Assembly: GCA_016490735.1 (NCBI GenBank)
Contig: JAEMWC010000236.1
Span: forward strand, 342,501 to 406,500
From: Pachyseris speciosa
Taxonomy: Eukaryota > Cnidaria > Anthozoa > Scleractinia > Pachyseridae
Direction of reading: 5' to 3'
DNA length: 64,000 nucleotides
Shown: positions 46,468 through 57,896 of the stretch, one piece after another
Layout of the letters: each line of letters opens with the position of its first letter
How positions within the stretch are numbered: the stretch's first letter is position 1
Notes under the pieces: model-generated
What the model saw: only the letters and a program-made list of their open reading frames with translations
Told to the model about the DNA's origin: nothing
Database searches by the model: none
Translations under genes and position numbers: made by a program

Positions 46468-46570
46468 CAATCTCGTTCCCAGAGGCTGCGATCCTTTTGG
46501 TCAGCGCCAAGGATACGTCCGTTGCCCGTTCCGCTGGACAAGGGTAACGTAGGCTCTGGGGACGAGATTG
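46468..46570. mobile_element. Small MITE with 9-bp target-site duplication
   Basis: CAATCTCGTTCCCAGAGGCT is mirrored by AGGCTCTGGGGACGAGATTG. The flanks GATCTAAAG (46459-46467) and GATTTAAAG (46571-46579) agree at eight of nine positions. Confidence 0.75.
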
Positions 46571-46579
46571 GATTTAAAG

Positions 46580-49500
46580 GAGCAGTGGCACGGCTGAGCA
46601 TGCGCGATGATGCTCTCGAGTGAGTAACAGTTAGTACTCAGTTTTAATTTCAGTTTTAATTTGGTCCGTAGCCGACTGATTTCGGTCAGCATTTCTTATA
46701 ATACGCATTGAAGCCTCATTGGTTTGTCTGTTCCGTGCCATATGGATGGCGTTGATAATCGGCCATATATATCGGCGACGAAACTTAAAAACGACATGCG
46801 CGAATTCCGTGTTTTGTGACACGTTTCCTTTAAAATCGTGCACTGGTTGGTATGGAATATTCCGTTTTCAAGTGACAACATTGGTAATGGTATTCTGTGA
46901 ATCAAATGTGGAATGAAATAAAGTTTGCTGAGACTACTTTGAATTCCGTTCTATTTTGGAAACACCTTTACAACAACAGCAAGAACACGCTTTATTTCCA
47001 AAGTGCCAAAGAGGTTGTTTAAATTTCATGGCCACAGATAACCCAGTTTTGTGGTATGAGAAGTAGCTTGTAGCAATACTACTCCACCTCATGGGAATGT
47101 GCACAGAATTAGAGTATATCAAAGCGGGTTAAGGGTTTCTTTCCGGTTGGCTTTATGGTCCTGTAAAAGGTACCGTCCAGCGAAACATTTTCCCTTCGGG
47201 TTACCATTCACCCAGCACGACACTCTTTCATGTACTACTCTGTTAGAGCAAGTAACCGTTCCGTGGTAGCTTCATTTTTTAAGTCTATATTTACCAAGAA
47301 AAACAGCAAGATGTTACTAGCTTACTTGCCGTAACGCAGAAATCTGCATAGGACGAAGGCAATAGTGATCGCCGGTTACTGGCGTATAAAACCATTTTCC
47401 CAGGCAAATCTTGAATTAATTAGCCACATGTAGCTATGGCCAATGTACAACGAGTTTCCTCCAGTCATAATATATAGCAGAAACCTTCTTAGAACACCGC
47501 AGAGCTATAATTATAATTTGTGCAGCTGTTATTGAGTGTGGCTTCGTCCTCCTCTGTTGTGAGAGCATAGAAAAACGACTGGAATCTAGTTCGAAAAAGG
47601 CCGTTGTGTCTTAGATAAAAAGGCGTAATTACGTAATAACGTACCGTTGTTCATTCTTTTCCCCAGTAAGGACAGTAAGGAATTCACTCGACTTCATTTC
47701 ATCGTCGATCCAGAAGGATTCGCAAATCAGCGATGTATTTAAATAAAGATTTAGCGAGGTGTTAACTGAATAAGCATGTGAAGAGTTTACACAGTGCCAA
47801 AATCCGTTACGATCAAAACAAGATGTGGGAAAATTAAATTTTGAACGTTGTCTCTTGGTGTAAGCCAGTTAAGAAAATATATACCTGAATGCGAAAAATA
47901 TATTTTAAAACAATGAGTTATTTTCGCGATTTAAAATATGATGATTCAAATTGTTTTGACTGGCCGCTTCGAACTTCGAAGACAGTAAATGTTGAAATAT
48001 CGAGTGTCTTTTTTCAGAAGAGCCCCGATGAAAATCGACTCTTAAATGGAAATTGAAGAATATCCAATGATTTGGATCACTCAAATTGTTTCACTGATGT
48101 AGTTCTTACCGATATTTCAAATTATCTCTTGATGGAAAGGAACTCTTTCTGTCGAGCCCCATGTCACTTACAAATACGAAGAACTTTCATGTCAACATCG
48201 TTTTCAAGGGGAATCTCCTTAGCACAAGACTAAATCGATAAAATAATTTTTCATAATCGCTTCAATATTCAAGATGTCTACATACCATAACGTAATTTAA
48301 TTTGTCCGGCCCGATGTTTAGTTTGAGGCGCAAAATGCTGAACAAATGCTAAAATTCTTTGAATAACGCCTTGTCTGGAACAGCTTCAATCCTTTGCACT
48401 CGCATTCTTCAAATGATTTTAGCATGACGGAAATGAGAAACACAGAGAACACGATCATATTCAAGACAAAGTTACGTAATTTACTAGTATTGAGAGTACA
48501 GAGACATGACTGATTTTCAAAATCCTTCACTTTCATTTATCGATCGGAAAACCGCTGGTGCACTTTGCAAATCATGTGTCCACACACACACAAACAAACA
48601 AACAAAAAACGTTAAATAAACGATTGATGCTGATTTTAAAAAATGTTTGATGATGATGATGATAACTTTATTTAAGTCTCAAATCTTTATAGCCGAACAC
48701 ATGTACTCTATTAATTGGGGAGACTAAAATATAAAGTAAAATCCATTCAACTAAAATCTAGTAAAAAATAAGATTAAATCTAAGAACAAATTCATTAATT
48801 AATGCTATTACAATAATATTACCCACTTAAAGTTTTCAAGCAACGAACACCCAAAACCTTGGTAACTTGGCAGATCCTTCCTCAGGTATTCAAAAGAACG
48901 GATGCCTTTGTATTGGAGTGAACGGTAACAGTCCAATAGGTAAAATGCATGAAATGCGTTTGAACTTACTCATTTCATCCTCTGTCTTTGTGCCTCGGGG
49001 CGGTCTGATGTGGGATATTTGCCGATAGAGATTCGATGGACAATACTCATAAGAACTAAATAGCTAGACATTTTGATTGAATAGTAGCTTCCAGATCCAA
49101 CGGGCTAATTCAGCAAACCCACGCAAATTATTAATCGGAAATGGTTGAATACAAAAAGAGGATTTCCTCGATCGCAGGGTGTGCGTGCTTGAGACGGAAG
49201 AAATGAAGTTCAATTTTGTGTGTAGTCTATACCATAAAATGCCAAATTATAAGCATCCCACGAAAATAAGCCCCCTCAATAGAAGCTCTGTAAATCTCGG
49301 AAGCTAAAATCTTTCCGGTTTTAAATAAGCCCTTCATTCCCGAAAAAAAATGGACCATTTGTGCTCTAAAGCGTCACTAGTTTTACCAAGTTTCTCTTGC
49401 TTTTACCTGTTAGCTCAGTTTTTCAAGTTGTACTTAATTTCATTTGTTCTTGAATACGAACGGGGTTGCCGAAAAATCTATAAATTGCTTTCCGACCCGG

Positions 49501-49649
49501 CAAAGCCACATGGTAGCGAGCGTTACCCCTTAAATCTACCAATTCAATGATTCCCGGAGCCCAAGCATTAGTAGCCATGGACAGCTGTTTCATCAGCATG
49601 GCATAGCTAATGCTCAGGCTCAAGTACTTACATATAAATAGAACAAGCG
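46580..49649. other. Non-genic region; LINE-like tail on the minus strand
   Basis: At 48640-48720 a (GATGAT)n tract followed by AACTTTATTTAAGTCTC looks like the 3' end of a LINE inserted on the minus strand. No reverse-transcriptase coding sequence was identified. The rest is unrecognised. Confidence 0.4.
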
Positions 49650-49775
49650 AGTGAAAATGGAAAGCTTGTGGGATGTGGCTGGAGTGACAAGGATACCTCA
49701 CAGCTTACCAGATGACATTAATTTGTGAGGTATCCTTGTCACTCCAGCCACGCCACAAGCCGTTACATTTTCACT
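49650..49775. repeat. Long hairpin: 53-bp arms, 21-base loop
   Basis: AGTGAAAATGGAAAGCTTGT and GGCTGGAGTGACAAGGATAC at the left are mirrored by GTATCCTTGTCACTCCAGCC and ACAAGCCGTTACATTTTCAC at the right. Only a few mismatches interrupt the arms. Confidence 0.85.
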
Positions 49776-52700
49776 GCTTTCCGACCAAAGTTTGATTAGG
49801 CTTAATGAAATTATATTACACCATCAACCATTAACTTTAAATATTCGTTGCAAAAGACATTTTTACCACCGCTTTAGAATCTTAAGGAGGAATGGTGCCC
49901 AAGGAACGCCATTTTTCGCCCACTGTCTCTAGGCAGTCTTAACTTTCAGCCTTTTAGATTCCTGGCTTTTAAATCCGTGTTAATACTTTTTGATTTGATT
50001 ATTCGATGATGATTTTATCAGGTATTAAGCACTTAAAAACTCCTTGCGCAAGTGCAAAGAATCATCCTTTGAATTTTTAACTTTTCATTGTACTGTTTAA
50101 TACTCCTTTCTCACAAACGGCTATATCTAAGGTTTTTTCCCCGTTCATAAAATAACATAAATAAAAATTATTTTGAGGGGAAGAGTATTTGCAATATTCG
50201 ATGGTATCTTTACAGTTACCGAGAGACGGACATAACATAGCGGCCGAGACAAGTACAAAATTCTATGATTTTGTCAGTAGACGAAACCGGCATACAGTCC
50301 TGATGGCCAAACAGGAAATCTTCATCGGCAATGGAGGGTTTTCACGTGAAGTCATAAAAAACTAAAATTCAAAAGTAAACAGACTTTTACATTTTTATCG
50401 TTATCACGTAAAAGACATTTTAGAAATGTATCTGCTTGCTTGTTTTCAGCTTGGTAGCTTGCTTTGCTTTGAAAATAGAGCAGCTAGAATTTTAGAGTTT
50501 TTCACAGTGCGTGACATAAAGATGTCTGCTCACAAGGAGGGGGCATTGGGGTCTACTAGAAACCGAAAAACCGGAGTGAATTCCGATTAAAATCAAAAAG
50601 CGAATACAAAACCACCAAAAACGAAACTTTACAGACCCGAATTTCCCAAACCTTAATCGGCCTGATACATTTGAGGCACGTGGAGGATACAGACTAAACT
50701 ATGTTTAAATTTCATCACGCTTTTTGTGGATGCTATTTGTAAATCTGTAGACAGATTTTTGCGTGGAGAGGTGCGTTTGGGCTCCGAAGGCGCTAGATTC
50801 TAGGGCGGTCTGGGGGCATGCTCCCCCGAGAAACAAATCTACGTCTTCGCCCAGATTGATGTCTGTATCGTAGTGAACGTGCACTAACTCAAGCGAAAAG
50901 GGCCTTTCTTGAGCCATGTTGGCTCTGTGCGGAGCCGTCTTAGAGCTCCTCAGTTTCACATTCGCAGCTGGTGGCTGGAATATGAAAAGTGTGCAACAAA
51001 TCTTCAAGAGGACGTAAAGATTTGGGTTCAAATCCCTCAAGGCTTTTGTAGCGGTGTTGGGTTTTTCCTTTCGAGTTGTATCCGAAATAGCATTTTTATA
51101 GTATCGACATAGCAAGTGGTCGCCGGTATCTAGTAAAGGGAATTTCGCGGACCATGGGGGAGTGCGTACGCGCCCGCCGCACCCCCCAACTCTCTACTGG
51201 TTTGATCAGGTATTAATATCTTCTTGTCTCTGTTTAAAGGGATTTTGTCATTCCAAAAAGCTATCCTATAGCTCTGAAAACCTCCATCGAAAATCAAGAA
51301 TTTTTGAGCAATCAGTCACCCGTGACCTGTTTTGACTGTAAAATGGTCTGACATGCGATTGCACTGTTTGGTCGTCAACGGGAACTTAATGCGACATTTA
51401 CTGTGGTAAGATAGAAGTACTTGAATTGCTTTTTTAAAGCAAGAGTCGACAATTGAACCTCACTTCCCTTCCAAGTGGCAACCTTGCTTCCAATGGAAAA
51501 TTATTAATAGGGAGTAGATGCCCCTAACTCATCCTGCTGGCTTTGTGAATTGGAAAAGATGTAAACGGTACTGATGTCGTCCGAAAAGAAACTAAAAACC
51601 AAGTCGGATACCAGACCCGAAAAACCGCTTGTATTCTGGGCGAAAACCGAACACTAATAAAAGCAAAAACCGCAAACCGTAGCAGACACCAAAACCGAAA
51701 AACCGACGTTTTTCAGTGCAAAAGCCGAAAAACAGGCCTAAACAGTGGCCAAAACCGAAAATCCCAAAGGCTCACTCCACAAGCATGTCACTTACATGAA
51801 AACATCGATTTAAAAAACTGTGTGTTTTGGGGGTTTGAAAAGCCAACACGGTAAGAGAAGCGTCTATGCGAATATTTGAAAGCTCAACAGAGAGAACAAA
51901 GCCTTTGAGATAGCTAAAGTAAGAAACATATGCTTTAACTCGTTTCCGGCCGCCATCTTGGCGTTCCTCACAAGGACGCCAAGATGGCGTTTCCATACAA
52001 AACAATAATTTTGAGTGGTATATTTGCCAAATAACTCGAGTACGGGATATCGCACAGCCCTGAGACTTTGGCACGTTGTTTATTAATTACTCTTCTATAA
52101 TATCACAATTTCTTGACTTTATCTTTTGAATGGTTGGTGATTTCATTTTTTTACTTGCGTGGCTGAAAACGCTCTATAAGTGCAAGGTACATTCCCTGAC
52201 TGTGTCACTTGGTATGACAAACAATAACCTCACCGGGAGGGGGTGGGATGTGAGGTGGCCTCTGATATTCGCAAGGGGAGGGGCGCTAGTCGCGTTTTGC
52301 AGCCCCTTTCTAGACTAGACATCGCAAAAATCCATATTCTACTCCAGACTCACCACTCTCGAACAGTTCATAAGCCAGCAACACTAAACGAGATCTTAAA
52401 AATTTACTCTTTCAAATGCAATTCGAAATGTGAGTTCTTATTCTTCTCGTACCACTGATCCGTTTTCGCTGATAGATGGAACTTGTATTCGAACAAAATT
52501 CAGTACGCCACAGCGGAACATATAGAGTCATAGCAGATATAGGTGGGAATCAGTCTCCAAATGAGGGTAACAGTTTTATATTTATACTTCCTTTTTGTAA
52601 AATAATTTTTCACAGCGCGCAACTGATACATTAGAACCCACGCAATAGATAATAGATATAACTCGTAAAGAGACCAATTATCATTGTTATCCGTTGATCG

Positions 52701-52850
52701 ACACAGTGTCTGTACGTATCTTCCAAGTTTGGAATCCTAAATAATGGCCGAAGATTGTTTAGTTCTTCACGGATTTTCGGCTGGAGGCATCAACATCTGA
52801 TATCTTAAATTGTAGTTAGCATCTTTGTAAGTTTTATATGTTATCTTGTT
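49776..52850. other. Non-genic region with low-complexity CCGAAAA repeats
   Basis: Irregular repeats of AAAACCGAAAA occur at 50560-50660 and 51579-51772. A perfect 14-bp inverted repeat of CGCCATCTTGGCGT lies at 51951-51989. Chance open frames only. Confidence 0.45.
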
Positions 52851-53338
52851 TCTGTCACGCGTTTTATACACGAGCCTTTGGCTCGGATACACAGGGCAAC
52901 CTGATCCCATGCATTGACATTAATAAATTGATTGATTGATTGAATTGATAGAACTGTGGCGTTCCGACAGATTGATTTACTCCAAAATATTGAATACCGT
53001 ACTTCAAAATTCTCCCAGACAGCTTTCCTCCTTTTCGGGTCAGAGTCAAGGATCCACTCGTTATTTCAGACGGACAAAATGTAAATCTCTTCCGCTTCTG
53101 AAAATGGCACATAATCATATGACATCTGAGGAATTATCTTGCTACAGCTGACTACAGTTATTGATATTAATAAGTGTAGTGTGTAGACCTACTGGTTTAA
53201 CTCTTTAGCGTTAACTCAAGACACACCTTTTTAGAATGGCGTATTATTAATTTTTCTTTTTCATTCTTCTTGACTTTTATTACAAAGTTAGGTATTTATT
53301 ATTTGTACTATTTAGCATTATAATTTTGCCTGTTTTAA

Positions 53339-53379
<41 letters not shown>

Positions 53380-53480
53380 CGATTTATGACAGCGTTCTCT
53401 GTTAGCTGCTATTTTTTATGAAAAGCGCATTTGTGCACTTTTGGAGAGTGCGCTATGTGAAATAAAGTATCATCATCATC
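52850..53480 (+). mobile_element. Probable LINE 3' tails (CR1-like)
   Basis: At 52905-52950 ACATTAATAAATTGATTGAT repeats end one tail. At 53400-53485 AAGCGCATTTGTGCACTTTT and GAAATAAAGTATCATCATCA form the 3' UTR and short repeat tail typical of CR1-type LINEs. A (TTA)n tract lies at 53336-53380. No coding part remains. Confidence 0.5.
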
Positions 53481-53717
53481 GTGATCATCGAACTTAGCCG
53501 GCAAGAGTCAGGTTAGCGAATCATTATCCTTACTTAGGAACTGTTAACAGAAACAAAAGAATAATAATAGAGTAAGATAGGTGTTGTCAAAAAGCCGAGT
53601 CTGTAGGAACAATAGGTGTGAGAATTCATGGGTGCAAGCATAAGATCCAGATACCGAACTTCTGTCAAGCCCGGATTTCCAAGCTTGCATAGGGTTCTGG
53701 TACTTGTTACTGATATT

Positions 53718-53720
<3 letters not shown>

Positions 53721-53755
<35 letters not shown>
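53721..53755. repeat. Poly(T) tract, about 35 bases
   Basis: Uninterrupted T run, read as poly(A) on the minus strand; likely the tail of an inserted retroelement. Confidence 0.95.
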
Positions 53756-53758
<3 letters not shown>

Positions 53759-55796
53759 GTGGGTATTGTGCACTTGAATTAAAGTTTAGTGATAAATTTC
53801 TGTAGTTTTGAATCAATAAAACAAGAAAATAACACTGCAGGAAAGCATTACTCAACAGCTTTCAACGGAATTATCAGCCCAGACGTTCATCCATAAATGA
53901 AAATTAAAACTACTGGTTAAGCTTTTGCATACTGAACACTACAGGTTGAACGTACCCGACGCAGAAACTTTCCGTTTATTTCTCAGAAGCTTTTACTGTT
54001 GAATGGTCTCACTTTAGGATTTCTTCCACTGTCTCAAAAGCTTAAGCTTGTGTCGTTTCTTGGGAACAACGGGTAAATGTACCCGATTACAAACATCACG
54101 TTATGTTTTTCAATTTGTATGTCTTGAATATTCCTTCACTGTATGATAAGTCTCGTTTCCTACATATCCACTTCATCATATAGTTCAGTTCGGTATTAAA
54201 CGTTTTTTTTTTCTCTCAGACAAAGCTGGACAACCACCAAATGTAATAACATCGATGACCCTTGTAACTTAAATAAAAATAACCCACCTTGACAATTCAG
54301 CTTTAGGTCCTGCGGCCAGCTTTCACGACCTGGAACGCGGAAAAAATATGACCGATTCCTTCAATCCAGCTCAGGTTTTTATTTTAGTACTTTCTAAGCT
54401 TAGCAAAAGGTCTGTGAAAATCTGAAAATCAAACCCGTAAAAAGCAACCTGCTTGCTTGCCATGAATACTGACGTATCCAGTTCCCCGGTACTAACTCTT
54501 CCTACCTCTACTCACCAGTCGCCTGTTTGCGGAGTTCTCAACGTTTCAGAACTTTTCTCGTCCCCCAGGGTTTAACACAGATGCTATTGTTCATTTGAAA
54601 GATCTATCGTTTTCATAATGATACACGGTGATGTAGCAGAGAAACTATTCTACACACTAAAAGGGGATAAATGTTTGTGAAGTCCTTTGCTGAGTTAGTC
54701 ACGGGATTGCTTGTAACCAATTAGCATCAGAGCAAAATTAAATAGTTGTTTAGAGACGTACTTCAGCACCTCATGAACTTTAAAGGATCAATCTGAAAGA
54801 TCTGAGTTTTTAGATGATTTTTAAATACAAATTTCCACAAATTTACCATACAGATTGTGTCATACATCGAGATAAGATTGTTTAAAAGTTGCAAAGTTAA
54901 AATTTACAGTTTTACTCGTGCTTTTAAAAGAAATTGAAACCGAATACCGGATTACAGTTGTTCTTACTATGTTTACAATCCATTCAACAATCTGGCAAAT
55001 ATTTATATGAGTAACCATAAAAATAACTTTCCCCTAAAAACAGTCCATTCCAGAAGTGTGTATATGCCGTACGGTCGACCAAGCAAGAAGTAATTCAGAG
55101 CAACTGAAAATCTCCTTGCGTAAAACTAACTCGGGCCAGACCAGACGACATTTTGTTATGAAACAGCTGATATTTGGGACAGCTGTTTGCCGTAATTAAA
55201 ACCTTGACAGTGAAATTATGATGGCATTTGTTTTCTTCATGTGTTGTTGTTTTTTTTCTTGCTTAACTACTTTAGAAATCCCGTTACTCACATCATTACT
55301 CTTTTTCTAAAGATGTTGATGCGGTTGTTTTACAATTATTACCACACTGAATATCCCCGCAAAAATACTGGGATTGAGAGGTCAGAAAGTGTCTAAATTT
55401 CCTAATCTACTATCTTAAATCCCGCAGTTCTCTTAAATCGTTCAAAAAGTGATTTCTAAGTGTAGTTTAAATCTCTAAGTTCTGTCGTCGTGCACATGTA
55501 CGTGAAACGTATTGGCCTGTTCAGAAATAGCTATCAATGAACCATTCGTTGGGCTTGAAAAACACTCTTGGGTAGCCCTGCCGCGATGGACTGTCATCCC
55601 TTTCAGGGTGGGGTGGGGAAGTAATATGCAAAGTCACTTCAAGTAGGCTATCCTGTGATAAACTAACATCCATCTGGATCAGGTGGCGAAGTGATAAGTC
55701 ACTTGACGCTGGTTATAGCCCGTGATCAAGCGTTCTTTTTTGGGGGCGCGAAAGAAAACGCCTGATCGCAGGTTACGCTGGATCACCTCTGATGGA

Positions 55797-55845
55797 ATTA
55801 ATTAGATTAATTAGATAAATTAATTAGATTAATTAAATTAATTAG
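55797..55845. repeat. TAATTA-rich short tandem array
   Basis: Units of AATTAATTAGATT repeat with small changes and provide five TAATTA hexamers in 49 bases. Confidence 0.9.
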
Positions 55846-56496
55846 TATAGCATCCCCCATTAGGGTTGAGGTAATGTTACTTAAGTACGTGGCATTCGTG
55901 TGTAGCTTATATCCGAGTACTAACCTACCATTTTACCTAATAAAACTGGCAATCAGATTGCCAAAACGCAAACTCAAACGTCGGTAACAATTCCATGATA
56001 CTCGCGTGGATTACTCGCGTGGTTATGAGCTTTTAGCAACTGCCCACGCTTCCGGTGCAATTCAATAGAAACTCACACGGGTTCAAGGTCAGTTGCTGGG
56101 ATCCACCCTTTAGAAGTGCTCGCATTGTATCGATATGTATCTCAAATGAAGTCATCACGTTTCAGCAAGCCACTTTATCTTAGCCGTTATTGTTTGTCCA
56201 TTTATTCGTCTAATTAAAACCACCATAAACTAATTGATTAAAACGATTTCCTAAGCTGCTTCTTTCTGTCGAAATACGCGGGAGGGATGCTGGGCTTCTA
56301 GTAGGTCAACTGAGTTTGGTACCCAAATTCTCGCGCTCCCGTACAAAGGCATCTCTCAACTCAAGCCGCCGTTGAATAACACATGGATCAATACATACTT
56401 ATCTCGGTAAATTCACCTCTCACAAGACAGCCATTGTTATTTCATTGCAGGATCACTGAGCGAAATCCCGAGAAAAATAGTCATGCAAATACATAC

Positions 56497-56666
56497 CTGA
56501 AGAAACACAGTAAACAAGTGAAATCGATCACAGTTTGTGAGGCGCCGTAGGAGACCAGAAATCCTATCTCCAGCTCATCCTATGGTCCTGCAACTCTCTG
56601 AACCGCATTTACGGTTCCACACACTGAACAACTGGCTTCTTTGAGCACGAAGCAAGCAGCTTTATA
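56497..56666 (-). promoter_or_regulatory. TATA promoter and possible first exon of an unidentified minus-strand gene
   Basis: On the minus strand TATAAAG lies at 56666-56660. A plausible start region (GCCAGTTGTTCAGTG) lies about 30-40 bases downstream. The sequence then runs to TTTCTTCAG and the consensus donor GTATGT, so a leader exon of about 135 bases would end at 56497. It has no long open frame, so it would be 5' UTR. No downstream exon was found. Inference only. Confidence 0.35.
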
Positions 56667-57105
56667 GCTTGATTAATGCGACTGAGAATTTACAGATACT
56701 TGACTTATGTCAAAATCCTGATGGAGAACTAATTGTGTCACGCGTAGCGTGTAAGCGTAAACCAAAGGTTGCGGTTTGTGGACACCTTACCCTGCTTATT
56801 ACTATTATTAGTCTGAGCAGGATAGACATATTTTACCGCGAGTTTGTAATAGTTGCGTCGTGCATGCCTCGCAGGGCGGGAAAGAAAGATATGTGTAATA
56901 CTAAGGACAGTTCGTTGAGGTATATATCTAGGTTTTTTAAGAATTTTGACGGTTAACTGAAATATGGCGTAGCTTTTCCAAATATCTGAAGCAAGGTGTT
57001 GGTTTTCGTAAAAACAACCTGACAATACAGAGTTGAATGGCATCAGAGATAAGGTTTAAAAAAATGTGCCGTTTGGTCTGGAATATGGTATGAACGAAGA
57101 CGCGC

Positions 57106-57113
57106 TATATAAG
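57106..57113 (+). promoter_or_regulatory. TATA box upstream of candidate GFP-like first exon
   Basis: TATATAAG in the context GCGCTATATAAGGAGCGG. An initiator-like TCATTT follows near 57139. It stands about 440 bases from, and divergent to, the minus-strand TATA element at 56660. Confidence 0.5.
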
Positions 57114-57325
57114 GAGCGGTACCTTAAGTACGTTAGAATCATTTGTCAATCAACCGTCGACCCATACAGAACTCCGTGAAAATTTGTGCAATAAAATACC
57201 GCTTCTGAGCAACAAGTTTGTAGTACTTTACTGCGTCTCGGAGTCTTGTCTTCGAGTTATGGTTTGCTAACGCCATCGCGGAATAGCGACAGTAAAACTA
57301 AAATGTTTCTGTCTCTAAATACGGA

Positions 57326-57378
57326 ATGCAGATGACCATCAAGGTGAACGGTTTGCGGTTTCACATAGCTGGGTTTGG
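57326..57378 (+). CDS. Candidate first coding exon, GFP-like start
   Basis: From ATG 57326 the frame reads MQMTIKVNGLRFHIAGFG and ends at a consensus donor GTAAGT (57379). VNGxxFxIxGxG is the pattern at the first beta-strands of GFP-like proteins (VNGHKFVIEGEG in many corals), but the segment between the MTxK start and VNG is about six residues too short. A TATA box lies 220 bases upstream. A possible second exon begins after TATTTCAG at 57754. In the frame set by the donor phase it contains PLRFLYPIS, reminiscent of the PLPFAYDIL that precedes the chromophore, but it lacks a recognisable X-Tyr-Gly chromophore and soon stops. Alternative: an unrelated short exon, or chance. Confidence 0.3.
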
Positions 57379-57754
57379 GTAAGTTTGCTGATTTGGTCCG
57401 TGGAGGGTATGCCTTAAAAATGGGCATAGTTTTGCCTGAGATCAGGGCTCTGCAGATCTATCCTCGCCGCAGTTCTTGAGGAAAGCACATCCCCGCTGTG
57501 AGTCACTGTGCGAGTGTCTAAAATACATACTATTCATTTAATTCAGCTCCACTTCCGTATTAAATCGAGCAGTCAAGTGCGTGATAAAAAAATCCTCTTT
57601 TATCAAATTCGACTTTTTTCATCTGTTAAATAAGATAAAAAATTTAGGGGGATTTGCAGACGTGGGACGTTCGATCTGGAAGCTACGAGTCTTGTCCAAC
57701 ATTATGACTATGAGTATTGTTCATGGAATATTTAGCTAATATTCATATTTCAGT

Positions 57755-57896
57755 CGTTATCAAGCAATCACGAGAAGAACGAAAAGGCCAGCATATTATT
57801 CTTTTATCAACTCTGTTAGTTCAATCGGAGCCCAAACAGTTCCCCTCCGTTTCCTATATCCCATAAGTTACTTACAAGCAAAATGCTCGAAACACA
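57755..57896 (+). pseudogene. Possible second exon of the GFP-like gene, chromophore region not intact
   Basis: Following acceptor ATATTTCAG the phase-2 frame reads RYQAITRRTKRPAYYSFINS, later VPLRFLYPISYLQAKCSKHM, then a stop codon. PLxFxYxI matches the strand before the chromophore helix in GFP-like proteins. The spacing from the preceding GxG is about ten residues too long, and no Gln-Tyr-Gly or similar triad is present. Weak evidence taken alone. Confidence 0.2.

Noticed and set aside
46309..46623. 104-codon plus frame
   Set aside because: Its second half is the 103-bp MITE; the first half has no motif.
50705..51115. 136-codon minus frame as a gene
   Set aside because: No recognisable domain, no supporting splice signals, overlaps low-complexity DNA.
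53534..53773. Lysine-run minus frame
   Set aside because: Translation of the poly(T) tract.
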